From Armillaria gallica (taxonomy: Eukaryota > Basidiomycota > Agaricomycetes > Agaricales > Physalacriaceae), in the NCBI GenBank assembly GCA_037576215.1, contig JBANDB010000001.1, positions 6,324,001 through 6,388,000 on the forward strand: a DNA stretch of 64,000 bases, written 5' to 3'. The position numbers and the translations under genes are program-made. How positions within the stretch are numbered: the first letter of the stretch is position 1; each line of letters begins with the position of its first letter. Positions 30,601-42,422 of this stretch are shown piece after piece. Under the pieces are notes generated by a model that saw only the letters and a list, made by a program, of their open reading frames with translations, ran no database searches and was not told the origin of the DNA.

Positions 30601-32536
30601 ACTAGAAGAGTGGAGACACTATCTTATGGGTGTGCACCAGGATTTTGAGATCTGGACGGATCACCAAAACCTCCAATACTTCCGAAAGCCTCAGAAGGTA
30701 AACCGACAACAAGCCCGATGGATTACCAAACTGGCGGAGTACCATTTCACCCTTCACCATAAAACTGGAACCGCCAACAAAAAGGCTGACCTCCTCTCTT
30801 GCCACACAGACCACGATCAGGGGCAGAACAACAACAACCAGGTGGTTGTTCTATCTCCTGAACACTTCCAAGCCATGATTATGCTGACACTCGAAGAGAC
30901 TCACCAGCGTGTGCAGGCAGCTACCAGGAAGACGCACCTTTAGGATAACGCGGTTGCTGGCTCTGTTAGTCACGATCACGGCATGAAGATGAAAGACGGA
31001 ATCGTTTGGTATGATGGCAGAACCTACGTCCCCCGGGATCACGCACTTCGAGGAGAGATCATCGCCCGATCTCACGACCACATCACCGCTGGACACCCAG
31101 GTATCGAAAAGACCAAGGAACTCGTATTACAAGAGTTCTGGTGGCCAAAACTAAAGAAAGACATCAAAACCTATGTCCGGGCCTGTGAAACCTGCCAGCG
31201 GACAAAAAGCAGTACTCAAGCAAAGGCAGCGCCCCTCCACCCTAACGAAATACCCTCCCGACCATGGACTCACATCTCAGTGGACATGGTGACAGGACTA
31301 CCCAAGAGCAACAGCCATGATGCAATTCTAGTAATCGTTGACCGTTTCTCAAAGGAAATCATCCCTATCACATGCTCCACCAAATTGTCGTCGGAAGGGT
31401 GGGTGAAGATCCTGCGCGACAAAGTTTACGCCAAACATGGAATGCCCCAAGTCGTCATATCGGACAGGGGGACTGTATTCGTATCCAAATTCATGAAAGA
31501 CCTCTATGACCTCCTACAAATCAAAGGCAATGCTTCGACGGCCTATCACCCCTAGACGGATGGACAGACCGAAAGGGTTAATCAAGAGATTGAAAAATAC
31601 CTTCGCATGTTTGTCAATCATCTCCAAACCGACTGGGCAGAATGGCTCTCTCTTGCTGCATTCGCTCATAACAACCGAACTCATTCCTCCACCGGCAAGA
31701 GCCCATTCGAAATCAATTATGGCTACAATCCCGATGTCTTGCCAGGAGCAAAATCTGCTGCACCATTTCGCACCCCCGCCTCGAACACCTTTGTCTCCAA
31801 GATGCAGGAAATCCACGCCACCACCAAGAAATCACTCGAGAAGGCTGCGCTACAAATGAAAGCCCAATACGACAAATCGAAATGCGCAGCTATCGAGTAC
31901 AAAATAGGTGACAAAGTGTGGCTCGATACATCCAACCTTCACCTACCATGACCAAAGAAGAAACTCGATGACAAGTGAACGGGCCCCTTCAAAATCAAAG
32001 ACAAAAAAGGTGCCTCGGCATACACCCTCGCTCTCCCTGTTAACTGGAAGATTCATCCAACCTTCAACAAGTCACTACTCACGCCGTACATTCCCCCAGC
32101 GTTCCCCAATCAAGAACAACCACCTCCTCCGCCACCAGACCTAATAGACGGCAAAGAGCACTATGAAGTCAAAAAGGTCCTAGACATCAGGCATCGATGA
32201 GTGCGAGGAAGGAGAGGGGAACCACTGAGAACAGCGACAGACTACTTTGTTAAATGGAAGGGCTATGGACCGGAATCAAACAGTTGGGTACAGGAGGACG
32301 ACATGGAAGCAGACGAACTCATCGAAGAATTCCTCGCTGAGCATGTTGACAAAGTCAGAACCGAAACATACCAACCAGATTGGCAATCATACACCGACAA
32401 GGCAACTGGTGAAAAGGTGTGGTATGACCAAAACGAACTTTGGGACTGGCTGGGAGGCCACGATGACCCATCCCAAGACACGAAGGGACCGGACGAACCC
32501 GTCGAAATACTGAGAATACGCCTAGGGGAGACTTAA
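27700..32536 (+). pseudogene. pol of element 2: protease, RT, RNase H, integrase, chromodomain
   Basis: A Ser/Thr-rich linker (27700-28020) is in a different frame from the rest. From about 28022 one frame runs to TAA at 32534. Protease near 28945-29200 has IDSSCTSSAIN, where DSG is expected. RT (29500-30090) has KLWPVQDYWKLNEMT, KLDVQWGYNNVHI, FFGLTNSPATFQ and an intact YLDD. The order is then RNase H (30400-30830), integrase with HTAGHP-type finger and CETCQRTK, catalytic Asp in HISVDMV and VVISDRG and Glu in TERVNQEIE, and a chromodomain (about 32160-32340) with YFVKWKGYGPESNSW that would target heterochromatin. In-frame stops: 30059, 30278, 30941, 31553, 31949, 31976 and 32198. Five are TGA where Arg is conserved. 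R-to-W changes in RT (LWPVQDYW for LRPVQDYR) also fit CpG decay. Confidence 0.9.
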
Positions 32537-32571
32537 CAGCAGTCGGGACGCCTGCCTTAAGGAGGGGGTAA

Positions 32572-32987
32572 TGTTATGATTTATTCATTTTTTGCCTTAT
32601 CTTATCTTATCAACTGGATCGACTGGGCCATCGACCGTAGGAGCAACCCAGCGACAAGGTTTCATTCCCATGTTATCTCTTCAATGTCGCGCAATCCAGC
32701 TTCACTGTGGCGTGCTCACACATTCTCATTCCAGTACCATGTGCTTGTGAACCTTACTTTTCTTACATGGTCTATTATTAGAACCCTCACCTCATATACT
32801 TAAGTAGTAGCTCTCACTGTATGTACCCCAGCTTCGAGCTAACTTTAATCCATACTGAAACTATCGCTTAATTCTCCGTGGACAGCTAAAGACTTAGCCT
32901 TAACGCCTATTGTTTAAGGGACTCATCGGTGACTGCCCGAACGCGAGACAGCTGTTGTTTACCCTTGATAGGAGTTTGGGTTTAATA
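32572..32987 (+). repeat. 3' LTR of element 2
   Basis: Same length and ends as 24528-24943, with six transition differences by eye. It is preceded by the polypurine tract and followed by the target duplication GTATC. Confidence 0.93.
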
Positions 32988-32992
32988 GTATC
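32988..32992. repeat. Target-site duplication GTATC, right copy
   Basis: Matches 24523-24527 exactly. Confidence 0.9.
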
Positions 32993-35968
32993 TGTGAGGT
33001 GCTGAACTTCTGAGCACAGTGAACCCATAGTAACCACTGCACGAGGTGCCGGCAGTTTTGTACATGCTTGCTGGTTCTCGCATCGTAATCCTCTCTACTC
33101 CTAGCGATGTCCAGGTGTTAATGGTACTGACATGAGAATATGACAAGCGTACCATATACATCTCACAGTTCACTGGGTTTAATTGCTCGGACTCCTCACT
33201 TCAAGTCCAAGACACCACAAATTGTTAGGGTATCACTGGACAAGTCTGGGGAAATATATCTGGAAATATGTCGTCCAGCTGTCTGTCCGGTAATTGGGGA
33301 CAAGGGTCAATTTGAGGTGGGTAGGTTAAATCCCTGGCATGATCCAACAGCCATTTTTAGAGCCCGTCGGCAAGCATTGCTTCACCTAATGTGCAGAGCA
33401 GGTGAGCTCCACGTCACAGACAGTGAGAAAGCCTGTCCACCTGAAAAGCACCCTTTTTGACGTTTTTGATCGGCAACTGCAGCTGATATATCAAACACTC
33501 ACAGTAGAACTAGGCAATCGATATATCATGGTTTACGGTATCTGGTAGTCATTGATATATGACTCTGCAGGGTACTGGTGCCAAGAATCTATCCAAAATA
33601 TTTCTCCTTGCCCTCCCAAGCTCATACAATATTCTTGATCCCATACACGAGGGTCCATGGCTACTGGGGAGAGTCTGTCACCTGTGGTGAGATATCTCCA
33701 GGGATTACCTCACCCTGTGGTCGTCTTTTGTTCTGGTGGATTGGCGACTTGGATAAAAGCAATGAGCAGGAAATCAGACTAAGAATGTTTCAGGAGGTGC
33801 TTCAGTGGATGAGACAGAGTGGACTCACCATGACACTATGGATATGCAACTCTTTTCCAGCTGCTATCATTGAGACTTTGATGCAGCATTCACAGCAATG
33901 GGAAGCAGGCCAGGCTTTAAGATTAGGTCAAACACATATGAATAATATCCACTGCACCTATTTTAGCCTCTCCTGGGGAAATTTTTGATTTTTTGGCCCT
34001 CCATTTTTGCCAAATAGTCCTTTTCATACTGTATTTTTTATGCACCAGCTGTAAATGCTGTACAGCACAAAAAAAAGCTGCCACTTTTCCCAGGATCAGG
34101 GTCGTCATCCAGCTCGAGAATTCATTCCATTTCAAATAAAACCTTCCACATTCTTGCCTTCCACACTCGCCCACTGAAATGCATCCTCAACCCTTCATGT
34201 CCTCTTCCATTGCCGCCAACAACTCAGTGCTGTCACTTCCAGTCATCTCTCCATAATCATTGATGACCTTGTTTCTGATTCACTAATGATTTATTTGCTT
34301 TGACACTACTATTTCGAGGGAAAGAGAGAGACACAGTGATATGGTGATAATCATTTAGTGTATTCCTACAGCTTTTTCCCTCCCACATGCTTATAATGAA
34401 CAGTAACCTCCATGGATACCCTGCTACCTTTGCCTTTGACCTGTTTTTACTGTCACATCACCCAGAATACCTATTTTTACTGCCACATCATCAAAATCAT
34501 AATGCTCAAGATCCTTAGCATGTAATTAGTACTATGGCCATGTTTACTTATACCTGGAACTATGTCCATTTGTACTATTCTCAGCTCATTCTTGCCTTCA
34601 TAACATCGTACTCTTTCCTGCCCACCACCTGTCAGTATTTTAACATTAATATTATCAATTTACTTCTATGACATTAAAGACAACAATTGCATGAAAAAGG
34701 TGATGTCTCAAAGATTCTAACATTGTTCTAGGATGGCAACCAAAAATATTCATTCCGATGCAATTCAGAGGGTACACCATCATTCTCAATGACACAATGA
34801 AGATGGCTCATTCCCTTGCTCGTCACAGTGTCCTGATCTTGCCCACCTCCTTTGACCTTCCCTACTCTTCTGTATCTCCCCAGCCAGCTCTCCTTCCCCT
34901 GCAATTATGCCCCAGTTCTACAAGGGCCCTGCAGCATATGCTAATTGACCCTTCCTAACACCCTCCATCCTCAGCAATGTCAATTGTGTTTCTGGCATTG
35001 TACAGCAAATAGCGGACCTGCAAGAATATTTGATGTCTTCCATCTGAAAGAGGGTTACATGCGATAGAGATTGGATTCAATGCTGATGGCTGGTGTTGGT
35101 GGCTGGTTGGTGGTAGCGGTGATGGCAACAGCAAGCCTTGGGGATAAATTGGGGCTCACCACTACCCTCCACAATGTCAAAATGGGGTATGCACTGAAGA
35201 TGGTGGTTGTCGGTGGTGTCATTGAGCCAAGGTCATCAAAGGGAAAGTACCAGTAATGCTGCTGATGGTGATAGTGGTGATGGCGACGCTAAAGGATGAA
35301 ATAGGTTGTATGGTATACCACCATCTTCAGAACATTGGAAAATTAGTGTTAAGTAAAATTGGAGGTGGTCAGTATCGTCGTTAAGCATGTATGTGAGGAA
35401 CAGATGCTGTAGTGGGCCTTGGAACAGTTGTCAGAGAGTCAGGCCAATGTCTGAACATACAGAGAAATGACCTTTGTCATCATCATCCATGTCTTCAGGG
35501 ATGCAAAAAACTATCTAGAAATATCAGAGAATGTCAGTAAGGTATGAAATCCAAGTATTGTACAGTATCATGACTCGTAAGAACTGTGGTACAGATATCT
35601 AATTAAAATCACATTGAAATTCCCACTACCTTGGTAGTGGGTTCTTATCCTTTGCTATGGATAGCATTTTTAGTGGTAGATTTGGTCAAATCTAATTGAT
35701 TCAGATCCTCCCTATCTTTCATATTGTATGATGTGGGTCTTCCAGCCTGAAAAATACATTCTGCCATCCTCTGACTAGAAATGTTTCAGCTGCTCCACTT
35801 TGCTGTCATTATATGATGAAAAATGATCTTGTTCCAATTCTTGCTGCACAATATCTCCGATCGTGATCGAGATCGACATGCGTTACTGCTCTCAGTTCCC
35901 ATCTATTGGAGGCATATTGAATGCATGGAAGCTTTGGGTACACTGTTGTATTGTCGTTGCATATCCAT
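32993..35968. other. Three kilobases without a recognised gene
   Basis: Plus-strand open stretches at 33140-33460 and 33578-33988 have coding-like texture (for example GRLLFWWIGDLD) but no family I know and no workable model. GATATATCA-type palindromes cluster at 33485-33560. From 34200 on the DNA is AT-rich and shows short GGTGGT-type runs near 35080-35290. No transposon ends were found. Confidence 0.3.
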
Positions 35969-37538
35969 TGATGAACCTAGACTTCTGTGGCAACAGCAAC
36001 ACCTAAAACTCTGAGAGAGCTTAGGCAATTAACATAGCAACACAGCAATCAAGGCAATGTGTGTGCAAGTGGTTGAGTGCACCTCCATGCAGTCAATTCC
36101 TCAATAACACAAGATATACTGCGACTTTTCAGTCAGCAAAGTAGTACTCTTGGTCAAGGAGTACTAATAGACGTTGGCTGTAAGCTGGGAAGGATTTTGA
36201 TAAACGAGATGAGAAGGAATCTGGTATGATGTGAATATCAAGAAACCAGGATAGAGACCATGAAAATGGTCTAGAAAACGTGGGGATGGGCTAAAGAGCA
36301 TGAAAATAGCTCTAGAAATCATAGCAATGAGCTATAAATCGTAGGGAAGGACTAGAAAACATGTCCAGATGGTGTATTGTGATGCTGAGTCGAAACAATG
36401 GCAATAAATGTGTGGAAACTGCCAAGGAACAGGAAGAAAATGTAGCAACTGTGGTGCTGAGTGGGGTGTTGCAGCAATAGATGCATTGCAACTCTGAACA
36501 ATGGTGATAATGAGGGTGATCCTATGAAGAACGATGCTGAACTGGGCCTACATGGAGGCAATACTGAACTGGGCAATGAAAACGATGGCGATGTAGAAGG
36601 TGAAGACGATTAAAAAATCCTATGTGGTGAAGGTGAAGCAATATTACAGCATTAAAAGACAAAAGCAAGTTATTGATGCAAGATTCTGTGTATTGGTGCA
36701 ATATACAAAGTGAACCAACAACATTAAAAGTAAAGCAAGCAGTGAGGGATAACTTGCAGTAATCGTAGCTGACTGGAAATACCATAGCCTCGTCAACTGG
36801 GTAAGAACTACAACTAAAAATGCAGTATCTAACTAGTTTTTATACTACAAGTCTGGTTTTTATAAATAGAATATTCATTGGAGCCTTAGGAAGGCTGTAA
36901 GTCCTTGGCTTTGTAATAGCCATAGTAAACATATGGAATCTGTGGTTCTAAAGTAACAGCAACTCTTTGATGTTGCCATTTGTGGATGAAAACCATGTGG
37001 TTTAATTGAGCGATGAGTGGATCATAAGGTGCTGTTTAGCTGCGGATTTCTGAGCTGCAGTTGCCATACTGAGGTGTACACTTGGGTCAATGATAATTCA
37101 AGGTCTTGGCACTGTAACAGCCTTAGTAAATGTGGTCTGTAGTTGCTGTGGCTGTAATTATCATAGCTGGAAGGGTTTTTGTGTCAATCACATCATTTCA
37201 TTAATGATTGATAGGCACATTAACTAGGTGCTTCTGAGTGATGCGGCAACTCTATATTGGGATGATTGGTGATCAATGGTGCCTTGCTGTAATGGGGTAC
37301 AGTAATTATGATGTGTGGCAAGCTGGGAAGGATAACAGAGCATTGAAGGAGTATGAAGGGCACAGTTTTAGGATTGTATCTATGTGTGGGTGGCATATAC
37401 TGCAAAAATCCGTGGTATTATTGAGTGTTGGCAGTATTATGGAGTGTGCAGGGATTATAATGGTGTTGTTTCGAAGATATTGGGTGATGAATGGGTAAAT
37501 CCGTGAATTCTGAGCATACAGAGCCTGGAGGCTCATCA
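35969..37538 (-). mobile_element. Long solo LTR, family A, copy 2 (inverted)
   Basis: On the minus strand it starts TGATGAGCCTCCAGGCTCTG at 37538 and ends GGTTCATCA at 35969, matching the copies at 298 and 55595. It holds a TATA-containing middle and a shortened version of the CCACG/TTTCTAG array near 36240-36360. Flanks read ATATCCAT and ATATGCAT; whether this is an 8-bp duplication or chance is unclear, since the best-preserved copy has a 5-bp one. Confidence 0.75.
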
Positions 37539-38952
37539 ATATGCATCAACACAAACACTATGGATGTCAGAATGATTATGGACAGCTCTCTGCTGTGGCT
37601 ATCCATGAACCACCAGATTGCTTACTGGATACTTTTGAAGGGTGAAGCAAAATGAGAGCTGGTGGTGGCTGAAGGCCATAACCGAGTGAACCTTTTTGCT
37701 TCTATGCTGTGCTTATTCTCTGGTCTAAAGACTCAAGCCCAACACTTGTACTCATACTCAAGGAGATTCAACCATTGCCTAAAGGCAAGTCAGTCTGTGA
37801 AGTATAGTTGAATAGAGCCTTAAAGTGATCCTGAGAGTGAACAAATGATGGACACTTCATCATCAAGCAGCCTTATCCAAGCCCAACTCACAGTGCTTCA
37901 GTTTCAGACTATACCCCTCAAAAACATCAGAAACATAGGATCTTTGGGAGTGGCCTTTACAAGAGGTGCAGCTGCATCATTGATGCATCGTTGAAGATTC
38001 TGCACTATTCAAGGCTGAAAATGCAAAAAACGCTATTGGCTGTATTGTTCATGTTGATATTGAACTGACCTTTGTTTATCATAAGCCTTACAGATGCTTC
38101 AAGGTACCACCCAAATGCTACAAGAAGTCTTTCATAATGAGCAGGGCTCACCATGTGTTGGGAGCCTGGGACCAAATCTAATGTTCTATTCATGGAGTTT
38201 GAAGCTTGAAAAGTCATCCAAGAGTCATCCACAAATCGTGATGGGACTGATTAACAGGGTGAAATGAAAGGGAGGGAGCAGGAAGTACATCCACATGTTG
38301 GTTATAGGTTTACTGAAATCAGTGCCATACAGTCTCTGGAGCTTATTGCCATCAATGATGCATAAGCCATCGGATGTCTTGAAAGTTTGAATGAACATGC
38401 ATTTACACAGCAGGCTATGTCTCAAATTACTTATTCGTAATATGGCTTACCTCTTAATTCATGCAATGATAACACGCAAAATTCATTCATATGTTGCCAA
38501 GTTACATGGAATTGAAATATGTTCAACATCAGCCTATGATTATCAACAGGCGATACTAGGACATGTTCTGTTGGGTCACTGTTTTAGTCATCATTCACTG
38601 GAACATAGTCATGGTTCAAGGACACATGCCGATGCGTTGACATGTATTAATATGTCAGCAAACTGTGCATCTATGGAAATGTTGAGTAGGAAAATGTTAG
38701 ACTCTATCCTCTCATATTCTGAGTGAAGTGTGCACCTGACTCTCCCTAAATTATGAGTCATATTGACTGCCATCAGTGCATTACCTCTGGTATGCAACAG
38801 AAAAAATAGATCTGATCTAATTGCTGCCTTACAACAATCCTACAATTGGTTTTGTCTGTCTTCTGAGAGTGAAACCAGTTGTCTTCCTCATGTACCACAA
38901 GAAGTACTGATGACGATTGCAAAGTCTCACCATATTTCTGTTGACAATACGA
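37539..38952 (-). other. Degraded minus-strand coding sequence, family unknown
   Basis: Between 38425 and 38005 the minus strand reads two abutting frames with protein-like texture: TFKTSDGLCIIDGNK and TNMWMYFLLPPFHF, then after a stop and shift NSMNRTLDLVPGSQHMV and LLVAFGWYLEASVRL. Further minus-strand open sequence lies at 38979-38609. Together they suggest one old gene running leftward, cut on its 5' side by the family B LTR at 38953. I do not recognise it, and no catalytic motif is visible. Confidence 0.35.
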
Positions 38953-40610
38953 TGATACGCTTGGTATCAGGCTACCCATAGATTTTGCAAATTTCTATCA
39001 AATAGCGCAGTCTACAAGCAGTACAGAGAGCTATAGTGGAGGCTTTACACTGATAGCTAGTATACTACATAAGATAGTGAGCAATACAGTATCAGAACGG
39101 ACTTAGAAGCGACATCTAGACAAGTCAACTCTATAAGCCTTCAACACTGAATGCTATTCCCTGCCCAAAACAAGACTAGTTACAGTTGGAACCAAGAGAC
39201 ACATCGAGATGGGTTACAAACCTAAAGCAGAACACAGAAGGACTAGATTACTCATCATCTCAATGACCTGAATGAACCTAGAAGAGAATCACTAAGTCCA
39301 CAACGGTTCATAATGTGAAATGAACTTAGTCTAGAACACGAATAAACTTGGAATAACTGAATAACCGATGCTTGGCACTGAGATAGCTAAAGATCGCACA
39401 GTGATCGAAGCAAATACAATCTCGGTCCGACAATCGATCACAATTGGTGGTTACATCCTTGAAATACTGCGCAATTCATAGCATTGAATAGGAATCCATG
39501 TGGCAAGGCATGAAGGAGAAGCAAGGAGTTCCTACAGACCATTAGGACACTCCTTGGCAATAGAATGACCACTAGTCATTCCATCCAACTGAATAGAAAC
39601 CTTGAAATGGTGCAATCCTTGTAAATTAATTACTCATCATTTGCATTGATACCCAAAGCTTGTACCATAATTACTTTTAGATACAAGCTCCTATACCTAG
39701 GCTAGAAATCGTATAAATTAGCAGTGACTAGATGCAGAATGGCAGGAAAGGATTCCCGTGTTTGTGCTAGTAGCCTTATAGCTAGCTACCTAATCAATCA
39801 CTGGTTTAATCACATATCCTCGACTGAAGTGAATTAAGTTTACCAAAGTCAACCCCAAAAGGGCAGCTATAAGTAATCTAGAAGAACTAAGTAGGAAGAA
39901 GAGTCGTCCCCATGTTTGTGCCTTGCTAGTTAATTGAACTGCTCCACATACAAAGGCCTCATGCTCCCTCACCGACTAAAGTGATCTAGATGTGCTAAGT
40001 CAACCACAAACCAAAGATGTTGCCTAGTTGAAGTGAAATAAGCCCTAGAACACTTTAAGTTTGAATAGTTAACAAGTCAGTGTACTCTAGAGTCTGTGTA
40101 CTCTTTGCAAGTCTTGTACTTGAAGCCAGGACCTGTGTGTTCTTTATAGAGTCTGTGTACTCTTTGTAGAACTTCAGTTCTTTGTTGCAAGTGCATGTGC
40201 TTGTGTTGTAATCGAGTCCATGTACTCCAGAGCAATTATGCTCTTTGTAGACCTCTAGGTCTTTGATTATTCGATTGTTAAAGCTTGTCTACTTAAATCC
40301 TTACCAGCTCTCCTAGACGAAGTCATTTCGAGTCTAAGCCACTCTAATTATACCTTACAAACCCCCACATCCATATACCTCTCTATTGCGATTAGTGTAT
40401 CTCGTGTAAACACTTCTAGATTTAAATCGAAGTTGTTTTGAAACAAACCCAATTGATTATCGATATCTAAGTACACCATGAGTGCCTCTACTGTACTCAC
40501 CCTCGAACTTAATATTGGTGATTGTATGTGTGTGTGTGTGTGATTTAGTATCTAGATTGACAATCTAGACACTTGTTTCATTTGCATGCTGCCCGTTACC
40601 AAGCACATCA
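38953..40610 (+). mobile_element. Long solo LTR, family B, copy 1
   Basis: Begins TGATACGCTTGGTATCAGGC and ends GCCCGTTACCAAGCACATCA. The reverse complement of the end (TGATGTGCTTGGTAACGGGC) matches the start at 15 of 20 positions, so the ends form a long imperfect palindrome. A second copy at 43511-44880 shares the start (TGATACGC, then TAGATTTTGCAA) and end (AGCACATCA). The interior repeats GTGTACTC/CTTTG phrases at 40080-40260 and a (GT)n run near 40525. No ORF is present. Confidence 0.65.
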
Positions 40611-40987
40611 ACGTAACACCCTGTGAAGACACAGTTGAAATACTACAGTAGATGCTAGACTCAGAGACCATGGCTGTTGATTTGTCTGAGTAACTATTTT
40701 GTTGATATGCATTTTTTATCATTTGTAAATGGGGAGATCATTTTCTAGGTGAACACAGCAGTTAATGTTCTGTGAGTATGCAGTAGAGCATGACTGTACC
40801 TTCTCCTCATCCTTATCCTATTCATAACTCTTCTTTTCCTTTTCTTGTTTCATAGCATATTCATTCTACATAGATGTCAGAAAATGTTCTATAATCAAAG
40901 ATTACAGCAGCAATGTACCCATCTTGTGATGCCATGTGGCAGCTGCAGAACTTTGGTCTTATAAAACATGCTAAGCTCCATCTGAGC
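40611..40987. other. Short spacer between LTR and hAT-like element
   Basis: AT-rich unique-looking sequence with no open frame of note. It continues at 42218 on the other side of the hAT-like insertion. Confidence 0.3.
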
Positions 40988-40995
40988 ATACATAG

Positions 40996-42209
40996 TAAGG
41001 CATAGCACAGATCCGGATGGACCGCGGATACCTGAACGGATATCTGTCATAATATCCACGGTCCGGATCTATTTTTGGCATCCGCACGCCAGCATCCGCA
41101 GCCGCCGGATGCGGATCCACTATCCTGGATTTTGTTCTGTACCTGCGGATATCTGCATCCGCCAGACCAATACTATTGTCGTCGTGTACCTGGGGGTTTT
41201 CGAGGTCGTAGAATCCGAATCCGGTGTCCGATTTACAATCGGAGACGATCCTAGGCCGCAACAAGCATCCAAAGCTCTAATATCTGCTTTTCTTTGTTTC
41301 ATTTAATTTCGTTTCGCTTAGTTTCCATTATTAATGCATCGTGAAGTAGGCGTCCTAGTGTTTTCGGAGGCGTAGAATCCGATTCCGGTGTCCGATCTAT
41401 GATCGGAGCGAATCCTGGCTCAAAAGAGCCATCACATTGACTATATATCTACATATTACTTAAGTATTTCGCATCTCAGTATATTGGGAAGGCGTCGTGG
41501 TACAATCATGCCTTATAATGATTGAGTTCGACGCTCTAAGTTCCATGAACATCGGCCACATAATCATAAAGTTATGAAGAGATCATTTAGACATCCCACT
41601 GAAATGGTCCTCCTCTGTACTGCTTAATGTTCCACTTTTCAGGTACAGTGAGGTGTCGTTTATATGATATTTATGCTCACAAATCAATGTATACCATTCC
41701 CAAAGTATCAGAACTATCTGTTGCCCCACAGTCTTCATGATTCCCCCCCTACCCCCTTATTAAGTGTCTCTGCTGATCAGATTTTTTGTGACCGTTCTAA
41801 TATTATGCAATGACATCGTTTGGGGGTTTTATGAGCCGCAGCATACGATTATGGTGTCAGTTTGCTCACAAAGTCCGTTTCTTATCCTCTAGGACTAACA
41901 TTTTGGCCTTTTGTACAGTTTTTGGCACTTTTGTACATGGATTTGGGGTTTATTGACATTGAAAGAATAGACAAAATTGTATCACTATAAACTATATGTA
42001 TTGCAACAGCAGAAACAATGAATAACTCCACATGTACCTGTGGGTATCTGCAGGTATCTGCTCATACACGGATATCTGCAGTGCGGATGCCACGGATGCG
42101 GATATCCGAGCACAGCCACACCTGCGGATGCGGATATCACCTATGAGGTAACCTAATATCCGCAGGACGGATCCGGATCCATCCGCGGATGCATCCGTGC
42201 TATGCCTTA
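40996..42209. mobile_element. hAT-like non-autonomous DNA transposon with 8-bp target duplication
   Basis: The ends are inverted repeats: TAAGGCATAGCAC at 40996 and GTGCTATGCCTTA ending 42209, 13 of 13 matching, then one mismatch and GAT. Flanks are ATACATAG at 40988-40995 and again at 42210-42217, a perfect 8-bp duplication typical of the hAT superfamily. Both ends are packed with GCGGAT/GGATATC/ATCCGC motifs (about 41010-41165 and 42030-42195), like transposase-binding subterminal repeats. The middle repeats a GTAGAATCCGA-TTCCGGTGTCCGAT phrase at about 41200 and 41365. At 1,214 bp it has no transposase frame, so it would need one in trans. Confidence 0.85.
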
Positions 42210-42422
42210 ATACATAGTATTCAAAGCAAAGGGCCCCAGGTGCTTGCATGTGAGACTGATTATTCTAGGAAAGGTTGTTTCAATTGGCTGATCAAGCTGA
42301 TGATGATGGGACTAATCAAAACATCAGAATTGATTCAAACAATGAGAGGAAAAGGTACATATGTCTCAGACCTGTGTAGCTTCCTTCTTATCCTGACCTT
42401 AAGAGCACTTGATGAGCTTTAA
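42210..42422 (+). other. Short plus-strand coding trace
   Basis: The frame after the hAT-like element reads CETDYSRKGCFNWLIKLMMM and ends TAA near 42422, overlapping the 3' end of the MULE gene on the other strand. It may be an exon of a gene split by the hAT-like element. No family is recognised. Confidence 0.25.

Larger units (their letters stand above)
24528..32987 (+). mobile_element. Full-length Ty3/gypsy chromovirus (element 2)
   Basis: It is an 8,460-bp element with two 416-bp LTRs, a 5-bp target duplication, a candidate self-priming site, gag, pol with RT before integrase, a chromodomain after integrase, and a polypurine tract (AAGGAGGGGGTAA) just before the 3' LTR. Coding regions carry about a dozen premature stops, so it is structurally complete but not autonomous. 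I counted six differences between the LTRs over 416 bp, all transitions. Confidence 0.93.

Noticed and set aside
36522..36785. Minus-strand frame resembling the one at 1038-1484
   Set aside because: It is the same LTR segment in the inverted copy. The similarity is DNA-level repeat homology, not evidence of a conserved protein.
35961..37546. 8-bp target duplication (ATATCCAT/ATATGCAT) meaning family A is a hAT element
   Set aside because: The best-preserved copy (55595-57266) has a 5-bp duplication and the units have TG...CA ends, so the 8-bp near-match is probably chance.
40521..40542. (GT)n run as a possible CRISPR-like or regulatory repeat
   Set aside because: Simple microsatellite within an LTR; no spacers or associated genes.
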